Positions 15,733 to 23,041 of a stretch of 38,390 nt of DNA are shown here, piece by piece. The stretch is from Pseudomonadota bacterium (GTDB lineage Bacteria > Pseudomonadota > Gammaproteobacteria > Steroidobacterales > Steroidobacteraceae), in the NCBI GenBank assembly GCA_023433515.1, contig JAEZCN010000094.1, forward strand, positions 1-38,390, written 5' to 3'. The translations under genes were made by a program, and so were the position numbers. Numbering within the stretch: position 1 is the first letter of the stretch; the number at the start of each line of letters is the position of its first letter. Under the pieces are notes generated by a model. The model was not told the origin of the DNA, ran no database searches, and saw only the letters and a list, made by a program, of their open reading frames with translations.

Positions 15733-16662
15733 ATGTTGAAGTCCATTGCGCTCGTTGGCGGCCTGATGATTGCCACCAACGCCTTCGCTCAGCAGTCGCT
15801 GCAGTCCATGCACACGCGCGTGCCCGCGCCGCCGAAGTCGGCCGCCGCCGCGCCCGCGTGGCTCGCGAGTTCCGAAGTCACCACGCTGCGCAAGCAGATC
15901 AAGGATCAGCGCGCATTCGTCGAGAAGCTGACGCTGGACGCGAACACCAACTCGCCCGGCGCCCTCACCAACGCAGGTGGCATCGATTTCGCGCGCGCGC
16001 AGCGCGACCCCGAATATGCGAAGCAGCTCCAGGCGAAGATCGCATCGATGAGCCAGGCCGAGCAGATGGCACTCGCCATGGAGATGTCGAAGGCGACGCA
16101 GCAGGCGGCGATGCAGAATGTCGTCGCGATGAGCCAGGATCCGCCGGCGGTGCAGGCCGCGGCCGAGCATTACAGCGACTTCCAGACGAAGCAGATGTCG
16201 GGCAGCGGAATCACCGCGCAGGCCGAAGCGATCTTCGATATCCAGCGCGAGGTGAGCACGCGCTCGGCGCAGATCGCGGAGAAAGCCACCAAGCAGTTGA
16301 AGTGCAGCGACGGCGAAGGCGGCTGCGCGACGAAGGCCGACGAGGAAGCCGACAAGGCCACGCTGCGCGCGGCGCGTGCGCAGATCATCGCCGAGTACGA
16401 TCGTGCGCTAGCGCAGATCGCACCGCATATCGAGGCGGCACGCAAGGCGCGGCTCGCCGACATCGCCGCCGTGCAGAAGGACATGGCCGCGACGCAGTAC
16501 GGCGCCGCGGCACAGAGCAGCGCGAACAAGCAGCTGCTCGCCGCGTATCACAACGCCGCGCTGATCGAGATCGCGCAGCTCTTCACGCTGTCCGAAGATG
16601 TCGCGAAGTGGGCGGCCTCGCGTTACGACGACCGCACCATCAACTTCATGTCGGTCGACTGA
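15733..16662 (+). CDS. Exported helical (coiled-coil) protein of unknown function
   Basis: 309 residues. The ATG at 15733 begins a clear Sec signal (MLKSIALVGGLMIATNAFAQ). The rest is almost entirely helical, rich in Ala, Gln and Glu, with long amphipathic stretches such as KQIKDQRAFVEKLTL, SMSQAEQMALAMEMSK and AQIIAEYDRALAQIAPHIEA. A single Cys pair (KCSDGEGGCATK) sits in a loop near residue 200 and may form a disulfide. I do not recognise the family. The mix of helices and Met-rich stretches is compatible with a periplasmic scaffold or chaperone, but this is only a description. The gene is flanked by a family 2 repeat upstream and a family 1 repeat starting at its stop codon. Confidence 0.75.
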   Translation: MLKSIALVGGLMIATNAFAQQSLQSMHTRVPAPPKSAAAAPAWLASSEVTTLRKQIKDQRAFVEKLTLDANTNSPGALTNAGGIDFARAQRDPEYAKQLQAKIASMSQAEQMALAMEMSKATQQAAMQNVVAMSQDPPAVQAAAEHYSDFQTKQMSGSGITAQAEAIFDIQREVSTRSAQIAEKATKQLKCSDGEGGCATKADEEADKATLRAARAQIIAEYDRALAQIAPHIEAARKARLADIAAVQKDMAATQYGAAAQSSANKQLLAAYHNAALIEIAQLFTLSEDVAKWAASRYDDRTINFMSVD

Positions 16663-16663
16663 C

Positions 16664-16780
16664 TGGGGATTAGGTGCCGGTGTAAAAAGTGGGGATTAGT
16701 GTCGCCGCTGCGATTCGCCGAGGCGCACTCCCGGCGGCTCGCGCCATCCCCACCATTTACACCGGCACCACTATCCCCAC
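16664..16780. repeat. Palindromic repeat family 1, copy C (degenerate)
   Basis: The left arm begins one base after the upstream stop codon; the right arm is 16746-16780. The cores GGTGCCGGTGTAAA and TTTACACCGGCACC are kept, but the arms carry several mismatches. The central spacer is about 49 bases and GC-rich. It fills the gap between two convergent genes and may act as a bidirectional terminator. Confidence 0.82.
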
Positions 16781-16784
16781 CCCC

Positions 16785-18203
16785 CTACAGGAACCCGAGG
16801 TCGGTGTTCGAGAAGTTGCCGACGTTGGGGAGGATGCCGGGTAGTTCGGAGGCGCTGCAGCCGAACCAGCGCGCGAGCGTCGCCGCGAACTGATCGATCG
16901 CGGTCGTCGGCAGCAGGCGTCCCTGGCCGACCTGGTCATCGGTCTGGATCGACACGTGCGGCGCGGTTCCATAGAACCGCCCGCCGTTCACCGCGCCGCC
17001 CATGACGAATTGATGAGCGCCCCAGCCGTGATCCGAGCCGTCCGCGTTCGAGCTCAGGGTGCGACCGAAGTCCGACGCCGTGAACGTCGTCACCTTGTCC
17101 GCCACGCCCAGCTCCACCGTCGCCGCGTGGAACGCGCTCATCGCGTCGTTGATCCGCTGGAGCAGACGCGGATGGTCCTGCATCAGCAGGTTGTGATTGT
17201 CGAATCCGCCGATCGATACGAAGAACACCTGGCGCCGCAAGTCCAGCGCATTCCGCGCGCCGATCAAGCGCGCGACGATCTTCAGCTGGCTGGCCAGCCC
17301 ATTGTTCGAGGGGAAAAGATCGTTGGTCGCCTGGCTCAGCGTCACGCCGCCGAGCGCACCGTTCACCACGCCCTCCATCGCGATCGAGCGCCGCGTCACG
17401 ATCGCGTACTCCTCCTCGAATGCATGCGTGTTCTGGCGCGTCATGAGCGTGTTCAGCGCGTCGCGCAGCGACGTCGAACCGTACGGTGCCTGCGTAAGTC
17501 CATTCACGCGGATCGCGCCGCTCGGACTGATCTGGTACTGCAGCGCATCCTCACCCGCGACGAACACCGCGTTGCCCGCGGCGGAAATGCAGGTCAGCAG
17601 CGAATTCCCGCCGTTGCTCGACATCGCGAGATCGCCGATCCGCCCGCCCCAGCCGATGGTCGAGCCCTCGCTGCCGTTCGACTGCCAGATCGACTGCTGG
17701 TCGTTGTGCGAGAACAGCTTCGGCGGCAGCGGATTCAAGACACGGTTCGTGCTCTGGTATTGCGCGAGCGTGGTGGGCTGGATCAGCGGCCCCACGTTGA
17801 GCTGCACCGCGAGTCGTCCCTGGTCCCACAGCGACTTCAGGCCCGTGAGCGGTGGCGCGAGCGCATATTGCAGGTCGTCGGTCAGTGTCTGCGCGACGAG
17901 CGGAGTCAGCGCGTTGGGCGCGAGCGCCGTGCGTGCGATCGCGATGCCAGCCTCTTCCTCGCCCGGCCCGCCCGCGCGGATCTGGTGATACAGCGCGTAG
18001 TTAGTTGGATCGTACGGCACCACCGTGTTGGCGTAGTCGTTGCCGCCGTACAGGAAGATGCACACCAGCGCCTTGTAGTCGGTGTTGTCGAAGGCCGCGG
18101 CTTCGCTGATCGCCGCGAGGTTGATCGCGAGCGGCGTGGCGACACCCATCGCGCCGAGGTGCATCGCGCGCTTGAGGACCATGCGGCGTGTCCAGTTCGT
18201 CAT
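16785..18203 (-). CDS. DUF1501 exported protein
   Basis: 472 residues. A twin-arginine signal (RRMVLKRAM at residues 6-14, then a hydrophobic run ending AEA) precedes the family hallmark KALVCIFLYGGNDYANTVVPYD. Later motifs include FDNHNLL and the C-terminal DHGWGAHQFVMGGAVNGG. DUF1501 proteins share the alkaline-phosphatase/sulfatase-like fold and are exported through Tat. They are almost always paired with DUF1800 proteins, and the enzymatic role is unproven. The start overlaps the DUF1800 stop by four bases, so translation is coupled. Confidence 0.92.
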   Translation of the reverse strand: MTNWTRRMVLKRAMHLGAMGVATPLAINLAAISEAAAFDNTDYKALVCIFLYGGNDYANTVVPYDPTNYALYHQIRAGGPGEEEAGIAIARTALAPNALTPLVAQTLTDDLQYALAPPLTGLKSLWDQGRLAVQLNVGPLIQPTTLAQYQSTNRVLNPLPPKLFSHNDQQSIWQSNGSEGSTIGWGGRIGDLAMSSNGGNSLLTCISAAGNAVFVAGEDALQYQISPSGAIRVNGLTQAPYGSTSLRDALNTLMTRQNTHAFEEEYAIVTRRSIAMEGVVNGALGGVTLSQATNDLFPSNNGLASQLKIVARLIGARNALDLRRQVFFVSIGGFDNHNLLMQDHPRLLQRINDAMSAFHAATVELGVADKVTTFTASDFGRTLSSNADGSDHGWGAHQFVMGGAVNGGRFYGTAPHVSIQTDDQVGQGRLLPTTAIDQFAATLARWFGCSASELPGILPNVGNFSNTDLGFL

Positions 18204-20008
18204 TTCTGCACCAGGTATTCGGGCGAGCAGAGGATCAGCAGGCATGCGCCCGCCAGCAGGTTCAGCTTTGCGTTTTCCGAACTCCCGGCCGTCACGTTCA
18301 TCGCCGTCAGCGCGGTCGTGATCGTGTCCAGCGTCGCCTGCGACAACTGGTTGGCCGTGAGCCTGAGGTTCAGGTACGCCACCACCGCCGGCACGTCGTG
18401 CGCGATCGGCAGCAGTTCCGAGTAGGTAGGCCGCACGTCGTTGTAGCCGCCGCGGATCACCCAGGTCAGGAAGTTGGAGTACCCCGCGACCGTGGTCTCG
18501 TTGACGAGCTGGAACTCCGGCGCCTGCTTGTTGGCGGTCGCGATGGAGGTGTTGGGCGGCACGTAGCCCGGGCGGAAGAAGTTGAACACCGACGGCGAGC
18601 GCAACGGACTCTGCCCGAGCGCCGTGTCGCTGCCCGACAGATCGTAGATCTCGAAGGCGCCGTTGGTCGACGTGATGCCCACCGTGCGCGCCCACTGCAC
18701 GAAGCGCACCACCGGCTCGCGTAGTTTGCCCGCCATCGTGTTCGATGCGTCCGGCAGCGTTCGCGCCTCGGGATCCGTGAGGATCGCCGTCCACACCGCG
18801 CGCAGGTCGCCGCGCACGCCCGAGCCGTTGTCCGCGAACGCCGCCGCGACACGGCCAACGTACGCAGGGCTCGGATTGCTGGTCACGAGCCGCTGGATCA
18901 TCTGCCGCGCGAAGAACGGACCGACGTTCGCGTGATTGAAAAGATGATCGAGCGCGAGGCGCAGCGCTTCCAGCCCCGGCGTGTTCGCGGAAATGTTCAC
19001 GCCGAGGAAGTCGACCTCGAGCGTGGAGTGGCGGCTTGCGATGAAGCGCATCTGATTCGTCGCGAAACGCGTGTTCGGCACGTCGTAGTCGTGCCAGGCG
19101 ACGTTCGTGAACGTGCCGCCATTGGAGTTGTAATCCCAGTCGTAACCAGTGAACACGCGCGCGAGATTCGTGATGTCGCTCTGGCCGTAGGTCTCGATGG
19201 GGTGGCCGTTGTCGTCGAGGCGATTCGTGCCGTCCGGATTCAGCTCATACAGGCCGATCGTGAAGAGCTGCATGACCTCGCGCGCGTAGTTCTCATCGGG
19301 CTGGCGGCCGTTGGCGTCTTCCTTGAGGTTGCCCTTGGTGTTGAGGAAGAAACCCATCGCCGCGTTCAGCGTGACGCGCTCGAGTAGCTCGCGGTAATTG
19401 CCGAACGCGTTCGCGGTGAGCACGTCCCAGTACGCGCCGATCACGTACGGTGGATAGAAACCGTCGATCGGGCTCAGGCTGACTACGAAGAATTCGGACA
19501 ACGCGAGCGCCATCCGTTTTCTCATCTGGTCCGGCCCGGCGAGGAGCTGGTTCCAGATCATGAAGTCGCCGAACTGCGGCCAGAAGTAGCGCTGCTCTTC
19601 GGTGATCGAATTGTGATTGCGTGAGTCGAGCCAGGCGACGCCGGTCTGGCCCAGTGGTTCGGTGTACTTCGAGTTGAGCCAGGCCGCGAAGCCGTTCGTG
19701 CGGAGCGCGTTCAGATCCGCGTCGGTAACCGAAAACTGCGCCTGCAACAGGAAGCGCGCGGCTTCGGCCTCGGTCATGACGGGCGGGGTCGGTGGGCTGG
19801 GCGATGGCGGACTCGGAGCCGGCGGACTCGGGGCGGGAGGACTCGGGGCGGGAGGGCTCGGGGTTCCGCTGCCCCCACCGCCGCCTCCACAGCCCGCGAG
19901 GGCGAGTACGCCCAGCGCCGCGGCCAGTCCCGCTCCGCGGGATTCGCCACCGCCGTCTTCTGCCGGTTCGGTCGACGTCGGCTCGACGTCGGTTTCGAGT
20001 TCCTGCAC
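18200..20008 (-). CDS. DUF1800 lipoprotein with proline-rich linker
   Basis: 602 residues. The only start in frame is the GTG at 20008. It leaves an unusually long hydrophilic lead (about 27 residues) before the hydrophobic core and lipobox LAGC (Cys40). A Gly run and a (PSPPA)n linker (about residues 48-76) follow, and then the DUF1800 domain: EAARFLLQAQFSVTDADL, NYAREVMQLFTIGLYELN and FNFFRPGYVPP. The family is of unknown function, found with DUF1501 in environmental proteobacteria and planctomycetes. Here the lipid anchor and spacer suggest display at the membrane, with its DUF1501 partner held nearby. Confidence 0.9.
   Translation of the reverse strand: MQELETDVEPTSTEPAEDGGGESRGAGLAAALGVLALAGCGGGGGGSGTPSPPAPSPPAPSPPAPSPPSPSPPTPPVMTEAEAARFLLQAQFSVTDADLNALRTNGFAAWLNSKYTEPLGQTGVAWLDSRNHNSITEEQRYFWPQFGDFMIWNQLLAGPDQMRKRMALALSEFFVVSLSPIDGFYPPYVIGAYWDVLTANAFGNYRELLERVTLNAAMGFFLNTKGNLKEDANGRQPDENYAREVMQLFTIGLYELNPDGTNRLDDNGHPIETYGQSDITNLARVFTGYDWDYNSNGGTFTNVAWHDYDVPNTRFATNQMRFIASRHSTLEVDFLGVNISANTPGLEALRLALDHLFNHANVGPFFARQMIQRLVTSNPSPAYVGRVAAAFADNGSGVRGDLRAVWTAILTDPEARTLPDASNTMAGKLREPVVRFVQWARTVGITSTNGAFEIYDLSGSDTALGQSPLRSPSVFNFFRPGYVPPNTSIATANKQAPEFQLVNETTVAGYSNFLTWVIRGGYNDVRPTYSELLPIAHDVPAVVAYLNLRLTANQLSQATLDTITTALTAMNVTAGSSENAKLNLLAGACLLILCSPEYLVQK
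19806..19865. repeat. Four tandem 15-bp units coding the proline-rich linker
   Basis: Units start at 19806, 19821, 19836 and 19851 and differ at one to three positions. They encode five-residue Pro/Ala/Ser repeats (PAPSP) on the minus strand, just after the lipobox of the DUF1800 protein. Copy number may vary by slippage. Confidence 0.8.
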
Positions 20009-20084
20009 CCAGCCCCCCTTGTCAGCCCGTGGAACCTACCTTACGAGCGCCGGGTCGGCCAAACAAACTGTCGCAATTTGCGGA

Positions 20085-20174
20085 GTGGGGATTGGGGTGC
20101 CGGTGTAAAAACTGGGGATTAGGCGTGTCCGCCGGAGCCATCCCCAGTTTTTACACCGGCACCCCAATCCCCAC
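20085..20174. repeat. Palindromic repeat family 1, copy D (perfect 35-bp arms)
   Basis: The left arm 20085-20119 and right arm 20140-20174 are exact reverse complements around a 20-base spacer. Compared with copy B, three arm positions differ and each change is mirrored in the opposite arm. It occupies the middle of the 217-base divergent gap between the DUF1800 gene and the LuxR-VOC gene; I see no other convincing element in that gap. Confidence 0.92.
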
Positions 20175-20225
20175 CCAATCCACAGGGGTAGGGAAAATCG
20201 CAGGGTGGGCATTTAGGATCGGCGC

Positions 20226-20870
20226 ATGAATCGCCCGCGCGGCCGACCGAAACATGCCGACCTGCTGACCCCGGCCGAGTGGCGCACGGTCCACGCGTTG
20301 CAACACGGGATGACGAATGCCGAAGTCGCGCGCCGGCGTGGCATCAGTGTGAACGCGGTGAAGTTCCACGTCAGCAATGCATTGGCGAAACTCGGTCTGC
20401 CCGACCGACGCGCGTTGCGGGCGTGGTTCAAGGCGCCGCGCGACAGCGCGGTGTCAGCGGGCAGGAGAAGAACGATGACCGCGGAATTCCCGCTCGGACC
20501 CATCGGCCAGATCGCGCGTTCCGTCAGCGACATCGCCGCATCTGAAAGGTGGTACCGCGAGGTCCTCGGCCTGCCGCATCTCTACACCTTCGGCACGCTC
20601 TCGTTCTTCGACTGCGGCGGCACACGGCTCATGCTCGCGCAGAACCAGGACGGCGCCGCGAAGGAATCGATCCTCTATCTACGCGTACCCGACATCGCCG
20701 CCGCGCACACCGAGCTCGGCGCGCGCGGCGTGAAGTTCACTCACGCACCGCACATGATCCATCGCCACGCGGATGGCACCGAGGAATGGATGGCGTTCTT
20801 CGAAGACCCCGACGGACGCCCGCTGGCCATCATGTCGCAGACGAAAACGGGCTCAGACCCCGTTCGCTAG
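20226..20870 (+). CDS. LuxR-type HTH fused to a VOC (glyoxalase-like) domain
   Basis: 214 residues. Residues 14-65 are a GerE/LuxR HTH: LTPAEWRTVHALQHGMTNAE, then RRGISVNAVKFHVSNALAKLG. A short linker leads to a VOC domain (about 88-205: IGQIARSVSDIAASERWYRE, then ILYLRVPDIAAAHTELGARG, then FFEDPDGRPLAIMS). The likely design is a one-component regulator in which the VOC domain binds a small ligand or acts on one. An in-frame ATG at residue 84 could give a VOC-only form. The last eight residues (KTGSDPVR) and the TAG stop are supplied by a family 3 repeat rather than by the VOC fold. Confidence 0.85.
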   Translation: MNRPRGRPKHADLLTPAEWRTVHALQHGMTNAEVARRRGISVNAVKFHVSNALAKLGLPDRRALRAWFKAPRDSAVSAGRRRTMTAEFPLGPIGQIARSVSDIAASERWYREVLGLPHLYTFGTLSFFDCGGTRLMLAQNQDGAAKESILYLRVPDIAAAHTELGARGVKFTHAPHMIHRHADGTEEWMAFFEDPDGRPLAIMSQTKTGSDPVR

Positions 20871-20892
20871 AAATGGGGTCTGACCCCGTTTA
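20844..20892. repeat. Palindromic repeat family 3, inserted across a stop codon
   Basis: Two inverted units: 20844-20864 containing TCAGACCCCGTT, and 20871-20892 containing AAATGGGGTCTGACCCCGTT. The TAG stop of the LuxR-VOC gene lies in the six bases between them. The GGGGTCTGACCCC core is typical of widespread REP-like elements in gammaproteobacteria. Confidence 0.8.
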
Positions 20893-21013
20893 CATATTGC
20901 CAGCGACCTACCGCCCAACCCTTACGCCTGCGAATCGCGACACGTTTTGTCGCAATCGTGGGGTGCAATCTACCCCGCGCTTCGTGCGTCAGGCATACCC
21001 CGGGAGAACTTGC

Positions 21014-21397
21014 ATGAGCAGTCCGTACAACGCGTCGGCGGAACGCATGTCGGTATTCGGACCGACACTGCGATTCAAAGGCGAGCTGAAGGCCCAGGAA
21101 GACCTCAAGGTCGAGGGCAAGATCGAAGGCACGATTCACCACCAGCAGCGTGTGGTCATCGGCGCCAAGGGCGAAGTCGTCGCCACCGTGTCCGCGGCGT
21201 CCATCGACGTCGAAGGTCGCGTGCAGGGCGACATGAACGCCAAGAAGAGCATCAAGGTCAATCAATCAGCCGTCGTGCGCGGCAACATCCGCGCGCCGAG
21301 CGTGAGCATCACTGAGGGAGCGAATTTCAATGGCAGCGTCACCATGGAGCCGACTGTTGGGACCCAAGGAACAACCGCCCCCGCCCCGGCCCGCTGA
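21014..21397 (+). CDS. Bactofilin (polymer-forming cytoskeletal protein) 1
   Basis: 127 residues. A short tail is followed by the bactofilin beta-helix: FGPTLRFKGELKAQEDLKVE, GKIEGTIHHQQRVVIGAKGE, then GRVQGDMNAKKSIKVNQSA, each a rung of about 17-18 residues. A short Pro/Ala tail closes the protein. Bactofilins self-assemble into nucleotide-independent filaments, often membrane-bound, that position cell-wall enzymes or appendages. The start at 21014 has GGGAGA seven bases upstream. A second bactofilin starts 16 bases downstream, so the two probably copolymerise or divide roles. Confidence 0.93.
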   Translation: MSSPYNASAERMSVFGPTLRFKGELKAQEDLKVEGKIEGTIHHQQRVVIGAKGEVVATVSAASIDVEGRVQGDMNAKKSIKVNQSAVVRGNIRAPSVSITEGANFNGSVTMEPTVGTQGTTAPAPAR

Positions 21398-21413
21398 ATC
21401 GGAGAAGAAGACC

Positions 21414-21875
21414 ATGAGCAAAGGATTCGGTGACGGCAAGATGGCTCCCCCGGCGCCGCCGGCGGCCCCGCAGACTTCGGCCGGCGCCTGCGTGCTCGGC
21501 CCGACCCTGCACTTCAAAGGCGAGCTCTACGGCGAAGAGGACCTGGAATTCCAGGGCCAGCTCGAGGGTTCGATCGAACACACGCGCAGCCTGTCGATCG
21601 GCAAGGAAGGCGGCGTGACGGGCAACATCCGCGCGAAGTTCGTGATCGTCGAAGGCCGCGTCGATGGCGACATCTACGCGAGCGAGTCGGTCTCGATCCG
21701 CCAGACCGCGAAGGTGAAGGGCAATATCTTCGCTCCTCGCGTCGGCATCGCCGACGGTGCGCAGTTCAACGGCAGCGTCGACATGAACCACAAGGGCGCG
21801 GCCGCGCGCAGCACGCCCGCCAGCACTCTCAGCGATCCTGCTGCAGAGCGTCTGCTGACGAAGGCCGCGGGCTGA
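21414..21875 (+). CDS. Bactofilin 2
   Basis: 153 residues. A Pro/Ala-rich N-terminal tail (MAPPAPPAAPQTSAG) precedes the same beta-helix (LGPTLHFKGELYGEEDLEFQ, GQLEGSIEHTRSLSIGKEG, GRVDGDIYASESVSI). The longer disordered ends distinguish it from bactofilin 1. The ATG at 21414 has GGAGAAG nine bases upstream. Its 3' end overlaps the convergent serine-hydrolase gene by 47 bases, and the only good terminator for this pair lies at 21912-21951, inside that opposing gene. Confidence 0.92.
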   Translation: MSKGFGDGKMAPPAPPAAPQTSAGACVLGPTLHFKGELYGEEDLEFQGQLEGSIEHTRSLSIGKEGGVTGNIRAKFVIVEGRVDGDIYASESVSIRQTAKVKGNIFAPRVGIADGAQFNGSVDMNHKGAAARSTPASTLSDPAAERLLTKAAG

Positions 21876-22995
21876 CCGAACCCGGGCGCGCGAGCGCCGC
21901 GATGTTCGCAGAGAGGGCGCGCAAGGAAGCTTGCGCGCCCTCTGTGTTTTTGTTGGACAACAGCACGACCGCCAGCTTCGCATCCGGATACAGGTCGGCG
22001 AAGCTCGCGAAGCCGAACGTGGTGCCCGAGAACTGCAGTCGCCGACCGTGCGGCGATTCGCCCACGATCCAGAAGAACCCCACGAACGAACGCCCGTCGG
22101 GCGTCGACCACAGCGGCTGGTGCGCGAGTTTCACCGACGCGTCGCGCTCGACCATCTGCCACGACGCGTAGCGCAGCAGGTCGTCCGCGCTGTACCGCAG
22201 CGAGTTCACCGCGTACTGCGAGGTCGCGCCATACGGGGGCAGCGGCTCGTTGTCCCGGGTGTAGCCGCGGGCCAGTAGTTTGGCTGGCGGATTCGTGCCG
22301 CTGCCCATGCGCAGCGGCTTTTCGATCTCGCGCGCGATGATGTCCTCGAAGGGCTCGCCGTGGATCTTCTCGAGGACGATGCCGAGCAGCATTGTGCTGA
22401 CGTTCGATGCCCCCGGCCTTTCTCCCGGCGGGCGTGGCAGTCCGACGCGCTCGAGCTGGCGCAGGAATTCCTTGCTCGAGTAGTTGCTGTATACCCGCAT
22501 CCGCGTGACGGCGAGCGGCTCGCCGTCGACCTTGCGTATCTGCGTCTGGTCCGGAATGTTGTCCACGAGCTGCGACGTCGTGCTCGCGAGATGCTTGAGC
22601 TGGATGCGCTGCCCTTCGTGCGCGAGGTTCTTGTATTCGCCGCCGAGGAACTTCGTGACCTCGTCTTCGAGCGTGACGCGGCCTTCGACGACCGCTCGCG
22701 CCAGGAGCTGCCCGGTCATCGTCTTGCCGATGGGGCCGATGTCGTAGATCGTGTCCTTGGTGGGCACGGCATTGCCGTCGATCTGCGTCGTGCCGTAGTT
22801 GTAGAAGCGGCGCTGGCCGTTGTCGTAGACGCCGATCGACAGGCCGATGCCATCGTTCTTGAGCATCCAGGCGCGCGCCAGCGCGTCGATGGCGGCGTCG
22901 TCCGGGCCCGCATTGCCAGCGGCCATGCATACGCCCGCGAGCAGCGTGAGTGCGAGGGTGAGACCGGCCTTGATCGTTCGCGAGTGAGCCTGCAT
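21829..22995 (-). CDS. Exported beta-lactamase/DD-peptidase-fold protein lacking the catalytic serine
   Basis: 388 residues from the ATG at 22995 (an alternative start at 23028 adds 11). A Sec signal (TLALTLLAGVCMAAG) precedes a class C beta-lactamase-like fold. Where active members have SxxK, this protein has PIGK at residues 88-91 (YDIGPIGKTMTG). The Pro codon CCC differs from TCC (Ser) by one base. The Lys is kept, YSN is present (VYSNYSSKEF), and the third motif region reads FSGTTFGFASF. Without the nucleophile it should not acylate, so a binding or regulatory role is more likely. It follows the amidohydrolase by 46 bases. The final 20 or so residues may be read-through past the family's usual end. 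Confidence 0.82.
   Translation of the reverse strand: MQAHSRTIKAGLTLALTLLAGVCMAAGNAGPDDAAIDALARAWMLKNDGIGLSIGVYDNGQRRFYNYGTTQIDGNAVPTKDTIYDIGPIGKTMTGQLLARAVVEGRVTLEDEVTKFLGGEYKNLAHEGQRIQLKHLASTTSQLVDNIPDQTQIRKVDGEPLAVTRMRVYSNYSSKEFLRQLERVGLPRPPGERPGASNVSTMLLGIVLEKIHGEPFEDIIAREIEKPLRMGSGTNPPAKLLARGYTRDNEPLPPYGATSQYAVNSLRYSADDLLRYASWQMVERDASVKLAHQPLWSTPDGRSFVGFFWIVGESPHGRRLQFSGTTFGFASFADLYPDAKLAVVLLSNKNTEGAQASLRALSANIAALARPGSVSPRPSSADALQQDR
21912..21951 (+). terminator. Rho-independent terminator of the bactofilin pair
   Basis: Perfect 14-base arms (21912-21925 and 21930-21943, beginning AGAGGGCGCGC) around a 4-base loop, followed by GTGTTTTT. It is the only textbook terminator I see in the window. 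It lies inside the 3' coding part of the opposing serine-hydrolase-like gene. Confidence 0.88.
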
Positions 22996-23041
22996 GCGCG
23001 TCGAGTTGAGCAGATGACCCGCGGCCAACGCAAGCCGTCGA

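Noticed and set aside
9437..20174. Family 1 repeats considered as a CRISPR array
   Set aside because: Copies are kilobases apart, strongly palindromic and have no regular spacers or cas genes.
20937..20953. GCGACA/TGTCGC hairpin upstream of bactofilin 1
   Set aside because: Six-base stem with no clear relation to a promoter or ribosome site; may be chance.
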